From: Rhyzopertha dominica
Taxonomy: Eukaryota > Arthropoda > Insecta > Coleoptera > Bostrichidae
Assembly: GCA_025024175.1 (NCBI GenBank)
Contig: QCXZ01000041.1
Coordinates: 34,591,786-34,655,785 of the forward strand
Direction: 5' to 3'
Length of the DNA: 64,000 nucleotides
The position numbers and the translations under genes were made by a program. Positions 1 to 12,100 of the stretch are shown here, one piece after another (position 1 is the first letter of the stretch; every line of letters starts with the position of its first letter). A model generated the notes under the pieces. That model made no database searches, was not told the origin of the DNA, and saw only the letters and a program-made list of their open reading frames with translations.

Positions 1-763
1 ATATAGACATAACTATATTCTAGATTATTTGCTAACGTCTAATATTCTGGTATGTTCTACAAGCTCCTGTGCTAGAGAGGGGGATGGTTCTAGAAACATT
101 TGAGCATATCGGCGATCGTATATAAAAACAGAGAAACCCAAGTGTTTTAGTGTTTTAAGGACTAGTGAGTGAAAAACCTGTACACGAAACAATTGGTGTC
201 AAGAAATGGATTGTGGATTTTTGGAGTGTTTCGTGACCCAGACAGGCAGTATTTGAAAAAATTTAGAGCAGGAGAAAAATCGGAAGCCATAGGAAGTTCT
301 GACATTACCAATAGTCAAGAAGAAATGTGACCACGACTAGAAGAGGTGAAAACAAGCCAAAAATTATTTCTTTCGTTACTGAAAATAGGTCAAAGTCAAG
401 AATGCAATAATAACTGCCGGGCAAAAGCAATTGGAAACAGAAATATATGGAATTAGAGCGAATTAGAGTATGATTGAAGAAAGAGTAGTTTAGACAAATA
501 CAAAATTTTACAGTAAAATAATTTACTGCCTTTTACTTTTTTATCTTTACTACATAACATAAAATAATAATATCCTGTCCTGTAAGGGTACCGCGGGTAC
601 CCAAATCATTAAATCAAACTGCTACTGAAATAAATGCATTATTTATTTGTGCAAGTACAAACATTAAATTAAAAAATAACTTACGGTGCATTTATTGAGT
701 AGGTACAAAAAAGTTAAACTCAATTCTTTTTATATGCACTTCTTTACAATTTTATGAACGCTA
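1..763. other. 3' flank of the long-exon gene
   Basis: No gene is recognisable here. The segment lies downstream of the minus-strand long exon. On the minus strand an AATAAA hexamer at 691-696 lies about 70 bases past the stop codon and is a plausible polyadenylation signal. A GTAAGT donor-like string also occurs on the minus strand near 680, so further exons to the left cannot be excluded. The short motif GGGTACC occurs twice close together around 587-601. Confidence 0.3.
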
Positions 764-3700
764 TTATTTCGACACGTAGTAAGCAACCCAGTTAGAATAG
801 TACACTTTCTGACTCAGGATTTGTGANCTNGGATTTCCTGTTTCGCGCCTAATCAATTTCTCTGGATGCCGTTNAAAGTATTCCGCTCTTTTCTTATTGT
901 GATTCGCATNCTTGCACCTATGAATTTCACCTATGCTAACACTGCACCTGCATTTTATTTCACCTTCTGATAATGACTCTGAACTTTCACTTGTATTGGT
1001 GTGTAGATGAGAAACGTATTTTTGTTTCCTGTGAGCTGGAATATCTTCATATTTTGGAAAACAAGGTGCACAAAAGTTATTTGCTTCATCTATGTAACGT
1101 CCATTCTCATCTACTTTTAGATAATTATGAATATCGGAGTTGTCACCACCAGGAGTATTACTTTCCAAAGGAGATAAAGGAGTCCTTTGAAATTTTTCCT
1201 TCACGAAGTATGTATTTTGAACAGTGCCTCTTGGTTTCACTTGATCCTTCTCTGTTTCATTCGACTGCTCTTCTGGTTTCTCGTCTTCGTCTGAGCTATC
1301 TTCATCGCTCAACTGATCTACTTTCTTTTTATAATGATCAAGGTAAACGGACTGCCTTCTTATTTGCTGCAGAGCATCTTCTGTTGGATGGAAGTAGACT
1401 TCTATGTCTTCTTGGGTCTTTGCAGCTGCTTCTTCGATATCTTTGTTCATATGTTGAATTAATTTTGTTTGAAAACTGGGTACATGTCTTGCAACTGCAC
1501 TCACGCTACTACGTATTTCTTCTTTTATACTTAATACTTTATTATGATCCTCTTTCTTATCCTTCCCTTCTTCTGCATCCTCATCATCTTCCTCCGTCAA
1601 GCTTACATCAATAGATCCAAAAGTATCATCCGAAACCTGAGTATTCGCATCGGCAACTTCAATTTCATCATAAGACACTCTGCGTCTTTTTCTATCATCG
1701 GGCTGGAACTGCAGAGACACCGGACTGCATACTACATCTATCGCCTTAGTGCTAAATGCAGGAACTGCTTGTGTGGATGTTGAAATAATGCAAGGCTGTG
1801 AATACTGAATTTCAGCATCTTCCTTGAAAGTTTCTGAGATATTTCTATCTTGTCCACTCGATCGACTTGATATATCATAGATATAAGTATCCCCAAGAGT
1901 AATTTGTTTAGCGGGCGGTTCTCTTATAGTAAAATTCATCATCTCGTCTTCTGGACATATACTTTGTATTTCAACACTCACACTGGCCTTCGGCGAAATA
2001 TTTTTGTTAGGATATCCATCTGCTTCCATTTTACATAAAATTGCCTTATCTTGACAAAAACCAGGAGGAATCTTCAATGTTCCCTTAACGATACTGTCGC
2101 TACTGTTTTGCACAATGCCTTCGCTTTCGCTATCGGCCGTGTACTTAATAACTTCATCTATAACCGTCAGGATTTGGTCATATGATCCTTTTTCTTTCGG
2201 CTTAGGTTGCGTCTTAAAGTAATCCTTGTTCAACTCGCTTGTTTTGTAGTAGCTTGGGACCTTCGTCAGTTGAAGTGCAGATTGAGGGAGATCTTCATCC
2301 TGCAGCCCTTCGGGATTAATAAATGTTTTGTAGACGTTAGCATCGATATCAATAGAAGAAATCTGTGTAGCTAATTCTTCAGGTTCGTGAGGTTCATTTT
2401 CGCTGAAAACTTGAAAAGACTTAAAAAAGGAGTGCCGTTCGTTGTCCTCTGAATCATCTGGTAAACAACTACCACGACTCCTTTCTTTCATATCATTAAC
2501 GGATTTGCCTACTGATTCCTGCAACTTCTTAAAACTATTGACTAAACAAACAGAATTTACTCGACTGCGCCCATCACAGTCTTCCAGTGTATCAGCCTCA
2601 AATATGTTATGTAATACTTTCTCGGAATCGCTTCGTTTGCTTAGTGACGGTACGGTTACAGCCACTTCTGACGTCTTTGTAATAGGCAGGCTCTGGTTCA
2701 GTGCGTATGTTTGAGTAATTTTGTCATCGTTGTTCATCAGGGACCTGGTAGTTTCAACTGCCAAGCTGTTTCTGCATGGTGGTTCCTCACCGCTGACAAC
2801 AAACTTTTCAGATCTGATTTCATGAAGTAGCGGTTCTGAATCCCTAGATCCTGATGCCCGTCCATTATTATGAATAACTTCTTCGTAATACACATTTTCT
2901 TTAGTAGCTTCAACTGGTCTTGTTTCGTAAGGTTCTATTCCTATTTGTGTTAACTTCTGAACTACAAGGCCCGTACGTATATCGAGTGGGATCATTTTTT
3001 GAACTGTTAGTTTTTTAATAGCACCATGTGTATGTTTATTAAATATTATGGCTTCATTATCTTGCTTTGTTTGACAAGCAGAACATATTTTGGTTTTATC
3101 TGAGTCTTCTGTTTCACATATTTGTTCAATTTGTGCAATTGTGTGTTCTGCAGATTTACTTTCGGGTTGAATTTTACTTATTTCAGGTTCTGAAGTTGCT
3201 AAAACAGTGTGAAGTGCCGGGCTTTCACAGTCGGAAATGTGTTCAACATCATTTTTTGTGGTCGTAAGTTTTGTATTTAGATCACCTGTAGTGCCACTGC
3301 TATTTATACTACAATCCTTCGGCTCCGCAAGAAGTGGAACCGCAGTGGCAACTAGACTTTTCTCTGCATCAGAAGCAGAGGTATTATCGGGGACATTCGG
3401 TACGGCATGAATTTTAACAATGGTTACCCTTGGTTCACTTCCTTCGACTTCGCTAACTTCAGATATCGTATTCAGTTCTCTCGATATTTCGCTTACCATT
3501 GTGAGCGAAGATTCGTCCTCTTCAGTATTACTGTATCTGTGGTATATGGTTAATACAGGCTGATCTTTTGGAACTTCAACTACTTCTACTCCTGCCTCTA
3601 ATATTACTTTGCTGGTCAAGCGAGGTGCTGATTTTTTAACTTCATCAGTGAGAGATACTTTAGTACTAGACTCTAACGGTCCAGAACGTTTTATATTATT

Positions 3701-3863
3701 CGACGAATACTTCTTATTTTGGGCTCTTATTTTTTTCAATGTGCGTTCAGCTTGCTGTACTAGGTCGTCTACCATTCGTATGTTTTTATGTTGAGTTTTG
3801 AAGAAGTTTTCGTTCCCACCCGAATCATCTGTGGTTTCCGTTCCTTTGGCATCATCTTGGTTT
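764..3863 (-). CDS. large acidic, disordered protein of unknown family (long internal or terminal exon)
   Basis: I do not recognise this protein. The frame is open for about 1,030 codons, which in this AT-rich DNA is far beyond chance, so it is a real coding exon. An ATG at 3881-3883 opens the frame, but the bases between it and 3864 read as a pyrimidine-rich tract ending in CAG. I therefore place the exon start at 3863, with the true start codon in an unseen upstream exon (acceptor after codon position 2). The protein is rich in Ser, Glu, Asp and Thr. Acidic clusters lie near residue 764 (EEDDEDAEEGKD) and near residue 861 (SDEDSSDEDEKPEE). A tail near residue 975 repeats a S-x-G-E-I pattern (SLSEGEI, then SVSIGEI). 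There is no signal peptide, membrane segment or catalytic domain that I can see. SxGE tails occur in some centrosomal or ciliary proteins, but that is only a loose association. Four N bases fall in the last 50 codons, so the C-terminus to the stop at 764 is less certain and might contain a donor site. Confidence 0.75.
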
Positions 3864-4305
3864 CTGAAACATAAGAAAAACATCTATGAGACGTATTTTA
3901 ATTTTTTTCATAAATGGAAAATATGTTATAATCAACGATAGCGCTCTTATGCGCAACCGTTAGTGACATAACAGACAGAAAGAATGCGGTACCTACTCGT
4001 ATATCTAAACCTAATACTCTAAACCTATAAACTAAAATAGGTAACGGGAACGCACATAAAACAAACAAAAATCAGTAACACCTGCGCAATAACACAAAAA
4101 AAAATAATCAAACCCCATATACATGGTTGTTGCCAGCGCAACCCGCCGGTCACAAATCAGTATTTAATATCATACCTTACAAGATATCATAGTGCAAGTC
4201 CTTTATAGTCTTAATCCAAAATTGACATGCAGCACGTTTGACGACACCCATCAAAAATCAAAACTTTGTATAATTAGGCATATTGACTCTAGTAGCAGAA
4301 ACTAA
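3864..4305. other. presumed intron or 5' flank of the long-exon gene
   Basis: The minus strand directly above 3863 has a good 3' splice-site context (polypyrimidine tract, then CAG). I see no coding exon, RNA gene or repeat in the rest of the interval. Confidence 0.3.
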
Positions 4306-4820
4306 CTAGGGCTGTTCGTTTGTTAAACGATACTGGTTTCAACCCGTTAACCGACCCGAAGTGATTCAGACTTGTCAAACCGGTTCAGACTGGTCATAAA
4401 CCGGTTGGTACCGATTTTAAACCTGTCCAGATTGATTTAAACCGGTCCAGACCGGTTATAGGTTTTAGACAGTTTTTTCCCAATTTAAAACTGGGAACTC
4501 AACCAAACTTCGAGACTTCACAACTTCGATTACGAGTCTGTGCAAAGCCGCACGTCGTAACACGGCAATACCGTTCAGTGTTCACTGTAGGAGCTAGGGT
4601 CTACAGCTTACAATATACAGTAAAACAGCAAGTAACCGGGAGCGTGTGCGATATGGCATATAGGTCACACTGTTGCAGGTTTATATGCGTGAAGGTTGAC
4701 TACTAGTGCCACCGGTGGTGAAATAACGCAAGATTGAGGTATACACAGCATAACAGCCACGAATTTCATCGATTTACATTTGCATAAATTTTATGTGGGA
4801 AGTGTGTAATACATTGAAAA

Positions 4821-4970
4821 ATGGCTAAATCTCAAAGAAATTGTTCTGTTATGGACTGTAATAATACTGAGAATTCGTGTGGCAGCAAAAGCATATGCTT
4901 TTATCGATTTCCTGGACAGGTTTGGGAAACTGAACGAAAACAACGTTGGATTAATGCTATCAATAAATAA
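4821..4970 (+). pseudogene. THAP zinc-finger fragment
   Basis: This 49-codon frame starts at ATG 4821 and ends at TAA 4968-4970. It begins with a C-x4-C pair (CSVMDC), continues to an aromatic-basic-FP block (FYRFP) and then to ERKQRWINAI. That order (Cys pair, F-x-FP, R-x-x-W-x-x-A-I) is the first half of the THAP C2CH DNA-binding domain. The downstream Cys-His half is missing, so the domain is truncated and cannot fold as a complete zinc site. It lies inside the element 4306-6727 and is most likely the N-terminus of a dead transposase. Confidence 0.6.
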
Positions 4971-5462
4971 AAAGTAAATAAATACTAAGTTTTGCATTCT
5001 GTAGTAAGTATATAGTTATAAGCTTCAAAAGTAGGGGGCATTCGACCTTTTGGTCATTCAACAAGTTGTGACCGTTATTCATATTCAAAGTTATATAGGT
5101 ATATCTAGTACAAATGTTAAAAACGACTTGACCCGCGAGAGATGGTTGCGCAGAAGAACAAAATGTAGGATGGGGCGTTCGTCTGACGGCTACAGCTTAT
5201 TACTCAAAAAACATTGTCACTTTCGCTTGGAATTTCTTAATAGATGTCAACCCTGTGTCTAATACCCAATCATATGTGGCATGAATAACAGTAACAGGTT
5301 GACAGGATGTTTTCATTACGGTTTAGCGNTTGTTCGGTACGACGCGATAGTTGAGACTTATATATAGATATCCATTCATATTTGCAGATGCTTGACTAAT
5401 AATGAATGCCATANAATGAAGATGGAAAACTAAATTTGTAATAATTGTTATCAGTCACTATA

Positions 5463-5627
5463 CTGAATGGCTTGTAAACAAGCTGGTTTTTGTTTGTCCT
5501 TTGTTTCACACTATTTGACGAATAATTCTACGATTAAGAAAGGTTTCTTGAAAATGAGTCTCCGGTCGAAATAAATAGTGTGAAACAAGTACAAACAAAA
5601 ACCAACTTGTTTGCAAGCTATTCAATG
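5463..5627. repeat. short inverted-repeat (MITE-like) element
   Basis: The two arms, of about 52-55 bp, are near-perfect reverse complements: 5463-5514 and 5573-5627. Each contains the block GTTTTTGTTTGT next to TTTCACACTATT. The loop is about 58 bp. A third, partial copy of the outer end occurs in the same orientation as the right arm at about 5950-5983, so the unit may once have been longer. It encodes nothing. Confidence 0.7.
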
Positions 5628-6070
5628 TGATGATTTCGACATATTTAACAAACAAAGCACCTTCGAAACTATTATTGTTAGTAGTTACTTTAGTATACCT
5701 CTGATGGTCTGGCGTTATAAAAAAATACGTCCAAAACCATATTTGATTATTATTTCGTTCATTTCGCATAATCACTCGTTTTTACCGTGTCACTTTACAT
5801 ACGATTTAATTTGTATTTATACCCCACATTTATCAGTTCAATCCACCAGAGGGCTCTGAACGCAGGCGCGTGCACGGTCCCTATACGCTGAATTAGTGTA
5901 ACCCAGATGTCATCCATTTTGCTGCGATACGTCAAGATCCTGGAATCCAAACAAACCAACTTGTTATTAGCCTATTCAGCATTCAGAATGCTTTCAAGGG
6001 CATTAAAAATGGCGGCTGGATGACACAACACGTGTTCGGACAGCCTAATACCGTGGGTAAGGAAGTTGTG

Positions 6071-6459
6071 TGTTCGGTGCAATTTTGTAGTTTTAAAAGA
6101 ATATTTTAAAGTGTACTTAGTCTACTTAGCAAGTATTACAAACCGAAATTATTTTTAGTTGCAATGTAATGTTGAAAAGCTTAACCTACAAGTGCATGTG
6201 TAAAACATTGCATTTACACAATGTACCAGAAATGGTAATGTGTTGGGCCTCTAGGTGTTCTAATTATAATGAAAGGAAAACATGTAAACTTTACAGCAGC
6301 TATTTTAGGTTGTTTTTAACAATGTATAACAACTTAAATGTAATTTCGGTTTGTAATACTTACTGAATAATACAAATGAATGTAAACTACTCAAATGTAA
6401 TACAGTAAAAGCTGTAACACTTTAGAATAATCTTTTAAGCTATAAAATTGCACCGAACA
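6071..6459. mobile_element. 389-bp palindromic-end element with an internal THAP-like frame
   Basis: The ends are TGTTCGGTGCAATTTTGTAG (6071-6090) and its reverse complement with one mismatch (6440-6459). The similarity continues inward for about 75 bp, with an insertion on the right side. Between the arms lies a reading frame with THAP-like cysteines (6232-6366). I could not define a target duplication. The element sits inside the larger one at 4306-6727 and may be a non-autonomous P- or Kolobok-related MITE. Confidence 0.65.
6232..6366 (+). pseudogene. second THAP-like fragment
   Basis: The frame from the ATG at 6232 begins M-V-M-C-W-A-S-R-C-S-N, a C-x4-C pair followed by Asn, which is a typical THAP N-terminus. 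An aromatic YFRLF block follows about 20 residues later. The rest is not recognisable and the C-terminal Cys-His pair is absent. Because it sits between terminal inverted repeats, I read it as the residual 5' end of a transposase gene. It differs clearly from the THAP fragment at 4821. Confidence 0.4.
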
Positions 6460-6727
6460 TTGAGCATACATCGATACACACTATATGGCAACTGGATTTG
6501 TTTGTATCCAAAACTTTAAAATACTCAATACCTACGTCAGCACTAATATAGCGTATTGGAAACCAATACGGAAACTGAACCAAACAGAAAACTGATCAAA
6601 GAGCAGGACCGAGAATCGTACCGAAAACCGAAATTCGGTTAACAAATAAGATAATTTACCAACCGTTCATTCGGTTTGTTTCATAGCAAACCGAAACCGG
6701 GTAACCGGGTTTGTGGAACAGCTCTAG

Positions 6728-7425
6728 CCAGCACCCTAGAGTGACCCTGCTTCAAAAAAACTAGTTTGGGCATATTTATAGACCACTAGTTGCCATCTAG
6801 CGAAAACCCCAGGGCAATCCGACGTTTAGGAGCCGAGATCTTATCCACGGACAGACGGAAGAACGGACGCCAAATCTACCATATAAGGTCTACTACCTTG
6901 AGTGGTTTGCGCTAAAAACAAACACGGCAATTTTTTTTGCAATGGACACTAGAACATATAAATAATTCGAAACAGGCAGACATATTTCAAAAATACGTTA
7001 CAAAATTACAGTATGTAGGTCTCCCCTCGTGTTTATTTGAGGTATAGTTTTAAAGCACAACAGCACATCTACGACTTGTGGCTGTATCATACGTACATTG
7101 AGGCTATTCCAGACTCATTTTTGAAGACAGTGCCAGGCCGCATGCAGCACATCAAACCATCTATTTTTACAAGATTTTTGGGTTGGTCTGCAAGTTATTC
7201 TGACTTTCTGACTTATTGCCAATAGAACACTTCAATGACCACAGCCACCAAGGCCTTTGGACCAGTTGCGACTATGTGCTTACCACAGTCGTCCACCGTT
7301 TGATTCGGTCTATATTCGTTGAGTTAGGAAATACTGTCATTAGTAATCATGGCAAAGCAACAAATTATTCATTATTATTACTTTCTCTTGCTCAGGTTGA
7401 ACCCAATTTTAACCATTTGTTATGG
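6728..7425. other. no assignable gene
   Basis: Two overlapping short frames (7037-7225 and 7216-7433) are open, but I cannot match them to a family. The second frame would continue for 13 more codons beyond the hAT insertion at 7434-8735 if one copy of the target duplication were removed, so the pre-insertion sequence may itself have been coding or transposon-derived. Confidence 0.25.
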
Positions 7426-7433
7426 CACAAAAT

Positions 7434-8735
7434 CAGAGCCGGAACTAGAATTCCAGCGCCCATGGCGAATTTTCAAAATGAGCCCTTAAAAAAATAATTT
7501 TTCAATAACGTCTTTCATGATAGGTATTTATTGATTATATTTTGAATTACCGTTTTTTCACAATCACAATGATTGGAAAACGATGAAAAAAATGAAGAAT
7601 CGCAAGCAAGATAACCTTCAAGAAATGATTCCATTTTTTCTCATCCATAATGACTTTCAGCAAATGATCATCTATAAATCCGCCAATATTTAAGCTCCAT
7701 TTAAAACTAATTGAATTGAAACTAATGATGGGGAAGTGAAGGATTCAGATGTTGCCAGCCCTATAGCCTATAGTCCAAATATCATTTTTCAGAAAAGGGT
7801 AAGCAGGGAAAACAAAATAAAGTATCTATCCTCTTGTAATAAATAAGCCAGTTTCATTGCAAGCTATTTCCATTTGGCAAAATTTTGATAAACTATTTCT
7901 TATCAAAACGCCGATTACCATCACTTATTGGATAAAAATCGAGATCATATCGCCTGATTCAGGTTCCCGCTTAACGGATATTTTGATATTATTTTTAGTA
8001 ATTCGCCATGTTGTAGGGTCATTGACATCAATTGGTTCAAGTGGATTCTCAACAGCTCTTCGGAAAAATTCTTTGTCTGAATACTTCAGAATGTTACTTT
8101 TTGCAACATGGGGTTCATTCTCATTCGTAGTAGAATCACTGACATTCCTTGTCGGGTACTTGAGATATCACTCGTGTTTTTTTTAATTCAATTCAATTAA
8201 TTTTTGTTCTCTCATTTTTCGAAACTGCAATCCTGGCAATTTTTGGGAGGCATTTTATTTGATTATATCCTATTCCTAAACATAAAAATAAAATCCTAAT
8301 GTATAATATAATATAATAAATGATTGTCGGATAGTTGTCAAGTAGTGCAGTAAACGAAGCGAGAGGCGAATTTGCAAGTGGAAAAATTTCTGTAATTTGG
8401 GACGAATATCGTTATATATGTGAAAAAGTTACGCTGATTACGATGGTGATATTCAAATGTGCAGTTAGGGGTACGCAAGGGTGCCTATTTTCTAAATTTA
8501 TATGTTTTTACCTGAAAAGCTGAAAAATCATTCCCAAAAAATATTTTTTTTTGAAAAAGTGACATGAATAAAAAGTGTTTAAAACGATATTTTCTATAAG
8601 TGTATGCAGGTTTTGTTCGAATTTCCCAGAAAGATTTTTGCCTGACTATTATATTTAAAAAAAATCGCATTTTGCGCCCCTGGATTGTTTGCGCCCGTGG
8701 CAAATGCCTCCTTCGCCACGCCCTCACGGGCTCTG
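7434..8735. mobile_element. hAT element with perfect 8-bp target duplication
   Basis: The left end starts CAGAGCCGG and the right end closes in CGGGCTCTG, so the terminal repeats are CAGAGCC-type. The flanks are an exact 8-bp direct repeat CACAAAAT at 7426-7433 and 8736-8743, the signature of hAT insertion. GCGCCC-rich subterminal stretches on both sides (7463-7475, and 8672-8730 with two GCGCCC blocks) are familiar from TTF/ZMYM-type hAT elements. The element is 1,302 bp, too short for a full transposase, and carries only a minus-strand fragment of one. Confidence 0.85.
7930..8170 (-). pseudogene. hAT (TTF-type) transposase N-terminal fragment
   Basis: The minus strand is open for about 75 codons and includes the stretches ENPLEPIDVNDPTTW and ISVKREPES. 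The D-P-x-x-W followed by a basic REPE block resembles the region just before the TTF-type zinc finger in hAT-family transposases. No zinc-finger cysteines, DDE core or hATC domain remain. It lies wholly inside the 7434-8735 element, which supports a transposase origin. The family match is from memory of conserved spacing, not an alignment. Confidence 0.45.
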
Positions 8736-8743
8736 CACAAAAT

Positions 8744-9118
8744 TAAGCAAAACAAATTCCCTTCTGGGTTTTACATTAATTAGAAGAAACGAATCAACAC
8801 ACTATTAAGAGTATACAGATGAAACTGTAACATGGAAGACCATGAAGATTAGAGGGATAATATACAACAAATAAATATAAAGAAACTTATATGGCATTAA
8901 CATGCAACACACAAATAAAACGAGAAACAAAAATCAACAAGACGATCGAAAATGCTTTAATATTATAATACCATCAAACAAGTCGAGGTGTGGCTAATAA
9001 GAAATAGCTAGAAACCAAAATATAATTGTTACAAAACTATAATAATTCGAAACATTCTCGTGTGCGGTTACTATGGCAGTTGGACAAAGACCAACGATAG
9101 TGAACTGTAAAACTGTAA
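8744..9118. other. no assignable feature
   Basis: AT-rich sequence between the hAT insertion and the dispersed repeat. I see no gene, RNA or repeat structure. Confidence 0.3.
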
Positions 9119-9197
9119 AAAAAAAACCGCTGCAAATTGAATAAATACTTCCACATCCAATTGTCAAAATGACATTTACGTTTTTAATTCTTATGCT
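9119..9197. repeat. dispersed repeat R, left fragment of interrupted copy
   Basis: From the A-run ending at about 9126 onward the sequence matches 61409-61475, sharing ACCGCTGCAAATT and GTCAAAATGACATTTAC. The copy breaks off at 9197, exactly where a 3.9-kb element with a target duplication begins, and resumes at 13115. Confidence 0.75.
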
Positions 9198-12100
9198 CAA
9201 GATACCTCTATAACTGGTATGTCAGCTCTTATATTTATGAATGGAATTTGACGTTTCTGACCAAGAGGCAAGTTAAGCTTTTATTAATGGATAATAGATG
9301 GCAGCAGGTTCGTTGCGGACTGTCAGAATAGCATTTACGATTTGTCAAAACTTGTTGTTTTGGTTATGTTATTATGTGTTATACACTATTTTGTTACGTT
9401 TTTAATATTGTGTACCCCAGAATTTTCTAATATATTTAATATAGTGCAGTGATTATACTACAAAGCTTTTCACTAGCTGTGTTGAAAATGTTGGCGGCTA
9501 AAAACAAAGTGAAGTTACCATATTTACGCTGCCAAAGCGTACATACCACATAAATGGGTATGGAGAGAACATCACTTCGTAAGTCTCCAGTCAGTTAAAC
9601 CTTATTTTAAACCTGTTTAGATAATAATATGTGTTTTTTAGGTTGAGTGTATTGTATCTGGGTGATTAGCATGAGAATTTAGCTGGTATATACTGTGTTC
9701 TATAATAAATTTGAAAAAAGCAACGACCTGGGAGAGCCAATTCCCTAGTTGATGTTCTTCAGTATAGAATGGTGCTGTTGGAATGGAGTAATATTTGTTG
9801 GTGTGATAGTTATATTACCAGGCAAGTAAGTACAACAGTTGACGTAAAAGCATGCATTCTGTTGTTAACACGGATCTGATACTCCAAGTGTTGATGAATA
9901 GTTAAAAATATGCTGCCATAAGCTTTCTAATATTCTGTAGAACATTAGTAACATTGCCAAAATCTGTTACGAATCTCACTTTTAATAATAAATGTAAGGG
10001 AAGTCACCAACTTGATATGAAATACTTACCATATACATTTGAGGTGAAATGCAAATTATACTGCCATTCATTTTGTGCTAATTCTAACAGAGAATTAAAA
10101 GTTACAATTGTGTAGATCTGGTAAATCCACAATTTTGATTACTNATCTTATTATATTTAAAAATAATATGAATATACCTATGTTCAAAAAATAAATAAAA
10201 TTTTTTTTGCTTTATTGTTAGGTTCGGTAATTACATTTTAGAGTCGAGGCTAGACATAACTGATTTTGATCAGGTGGTTATCCAGCTATTATGTCACAAA
10301 TAAACGATGTGTCTTATTTTCTTAGTATCATCTGAATAACTATCAAAAATGTAAATTCCTCGACCACTCTAACTACACTGTTTATCTGTAAACTGCATAG
10401 AAAATGTAAAAATCTCTTAACTCAAGAATTCTGGCCAATTCCATTTGGAAAAACCGAAGGATACAGNTTTACTTTTCTTGCATTTATTGAACAGTTAGGA
10501 TATGACCAGTGTTATCTTCTTTGACTGTGCATGTTCTNACGAACATTTACGTGCCTCTTTCTGGCACGTCAGTGACATTCTTGCTACAAAAAATGTAAAT
10601 ACATTTTTTTGTACAGTTCAGTTTTTTGCATTGCACAGCCTACGAAACCGTGAATTTTTTTTCAGTGCATTTAAAATATCAGTTTTTCATTTCTTATTTC
10701 AGATAATCTCCAATAATTGTTTCGACTTCCTGAAGAAGAATGATTACCCCTTGTGATGGAAATATCAAGTGTCTCCTATTTCTTAAAATTATGAATAAAT
10801 TGCAAGATTCCGATCCATCCCCAACTAGTGTCTTCACGCAGTCTGGACAATTATGGGATGCTTCAACAGACGGTGAAAGAAGAGATCTGGATTTGTTGGG
10901 TATTAGGGAGACCAAATCAAGTTCCGGAGGACCTTCAGATTTTTGTAGTGTACCTAAATCTGTATGTTTAAACCAAAATGTTAATATAATAAATGTTAAA
11001 TTATAGATGTTTTGTTTATGTAAATACTGATTATTGTTGTATTGTAAAATTACATACCTACTGTATTTGTGTAAAAAATACTTCCAAAAAATACGGCTTA
11101 AAATTTCAGTAATTCAAGTTTTGAATTGCAGTTCTTTATTCAGAAGTTTTTAATTATGGGATACAGTGTGTAAAAAATTTGTATTCTAATTAAATTTTGC
11201 AAATAATATACTGATGCATGTGGTGTTTTTATTGCCCTTAAAGGAAATTAGTTAAACATTTGTTGTGTTGTATTTAACTTGAATTTATGTTCAACATTAT
11301 TCTTAGACAAACAGAAGCTACCTATATGCATCAGGATCGAGTTGCTCAATTTAACATTTTCGAGAATAAAAAATAAATATTATGTCAAAATGTCTACATA
11401 CGAAAAGCTATTTAAATAGAATTGCTCCAAACACCTGTATGAAGTTAAAAGCTCATTTTTGTAATGAAGGAATCGACCATCACAATCGCCTAACATTAAC
11501 TTGCTGTTAAACCATACCCAGGAAATACTGTAGCAATCAAAAGAAGTTAAATTCTTTAATTTGTATAATTTTACACTGTTATCAATGTAAAACTGGATCC
11601 TTCTTGTCATATTTAAACCACCTTCAAAAATCTAATTTTCATAAGTTTAAATGAATAAAGAGAGAAGTGCAAAAAGTAAAAATAAAAAAAGTTTTTATTC
11701 TGATTTATCTTACAGGTAAATCAATTCACAAAAAGATAGAATATTCTACATATTCACATGTATTGGCTGCCAAGTTAATGTTAGAAAGCACTTGCGATAA
11801 TAGAACTCAGAAAAATTAATAGGTAGTTTTGTATCTCCCACCATTACCATGCATCTTGTAAACTGGCTAGCTACCATATGTGCTGCTTGCCTTCTACATA
11901 ATCACTTCATTCTTTCCAAAAGGCACCAGATACAATCCCGGATGCCAGGAAGCACGGTTAGCATGTTAAAGATATGTATTAAAAACTTCAAGAACAACAT
12001 AAATATCTCTGCAACTACCATAGTAATAGGTACTGACAACGTTATATCATTTTAGAAAGGATTTTAATTCTGCATCTATCTGTGAGATGAAAAACAGCAC

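Larger units (their letters stand above)
4306..6727. mobile_element. inverted-repeat DNA element carrying a THAP remnant
   Basis: The left end reads CTAGGGCTGTTC and the right end, reverse-complemented, reads CTAGAGCTGTTC. Both ends carry clusters of AACCGGTT-like subterminal motifs (4320-4470 and 6580-6710), such as the repeated CCGGT on the left and CCGAAACC/CGGTT on the right. The palindrome CTAG at both borders could be a 4-bp target duplication, but this is ambiguous. Inside are a short THAP zinc-finger reading frame (4821-4970) and two smaller inverted-repeat elements (5463-5627 and 6071-6459). THAP domains are known from P-type and Kolobok-type transposases, so a relic of one of those superfamilies is the most likely identity. 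No DDE catalytic region is left. Confidence 0.6.

Noticed and set aside
973..1614. 213-codon plus-strand frame
   Set aside because: It lies entirely antisense to the long coding exon 764-3863 and is rich in Leu, Tyr and His, as expected for an antisense shadow.
3864..3883. ATG 3881-3883 as the start codon of the long-exon gene
   Set aside because: The bases to 3864 form a polypyrimidine tract ending in CAG, so they are better read as intron.
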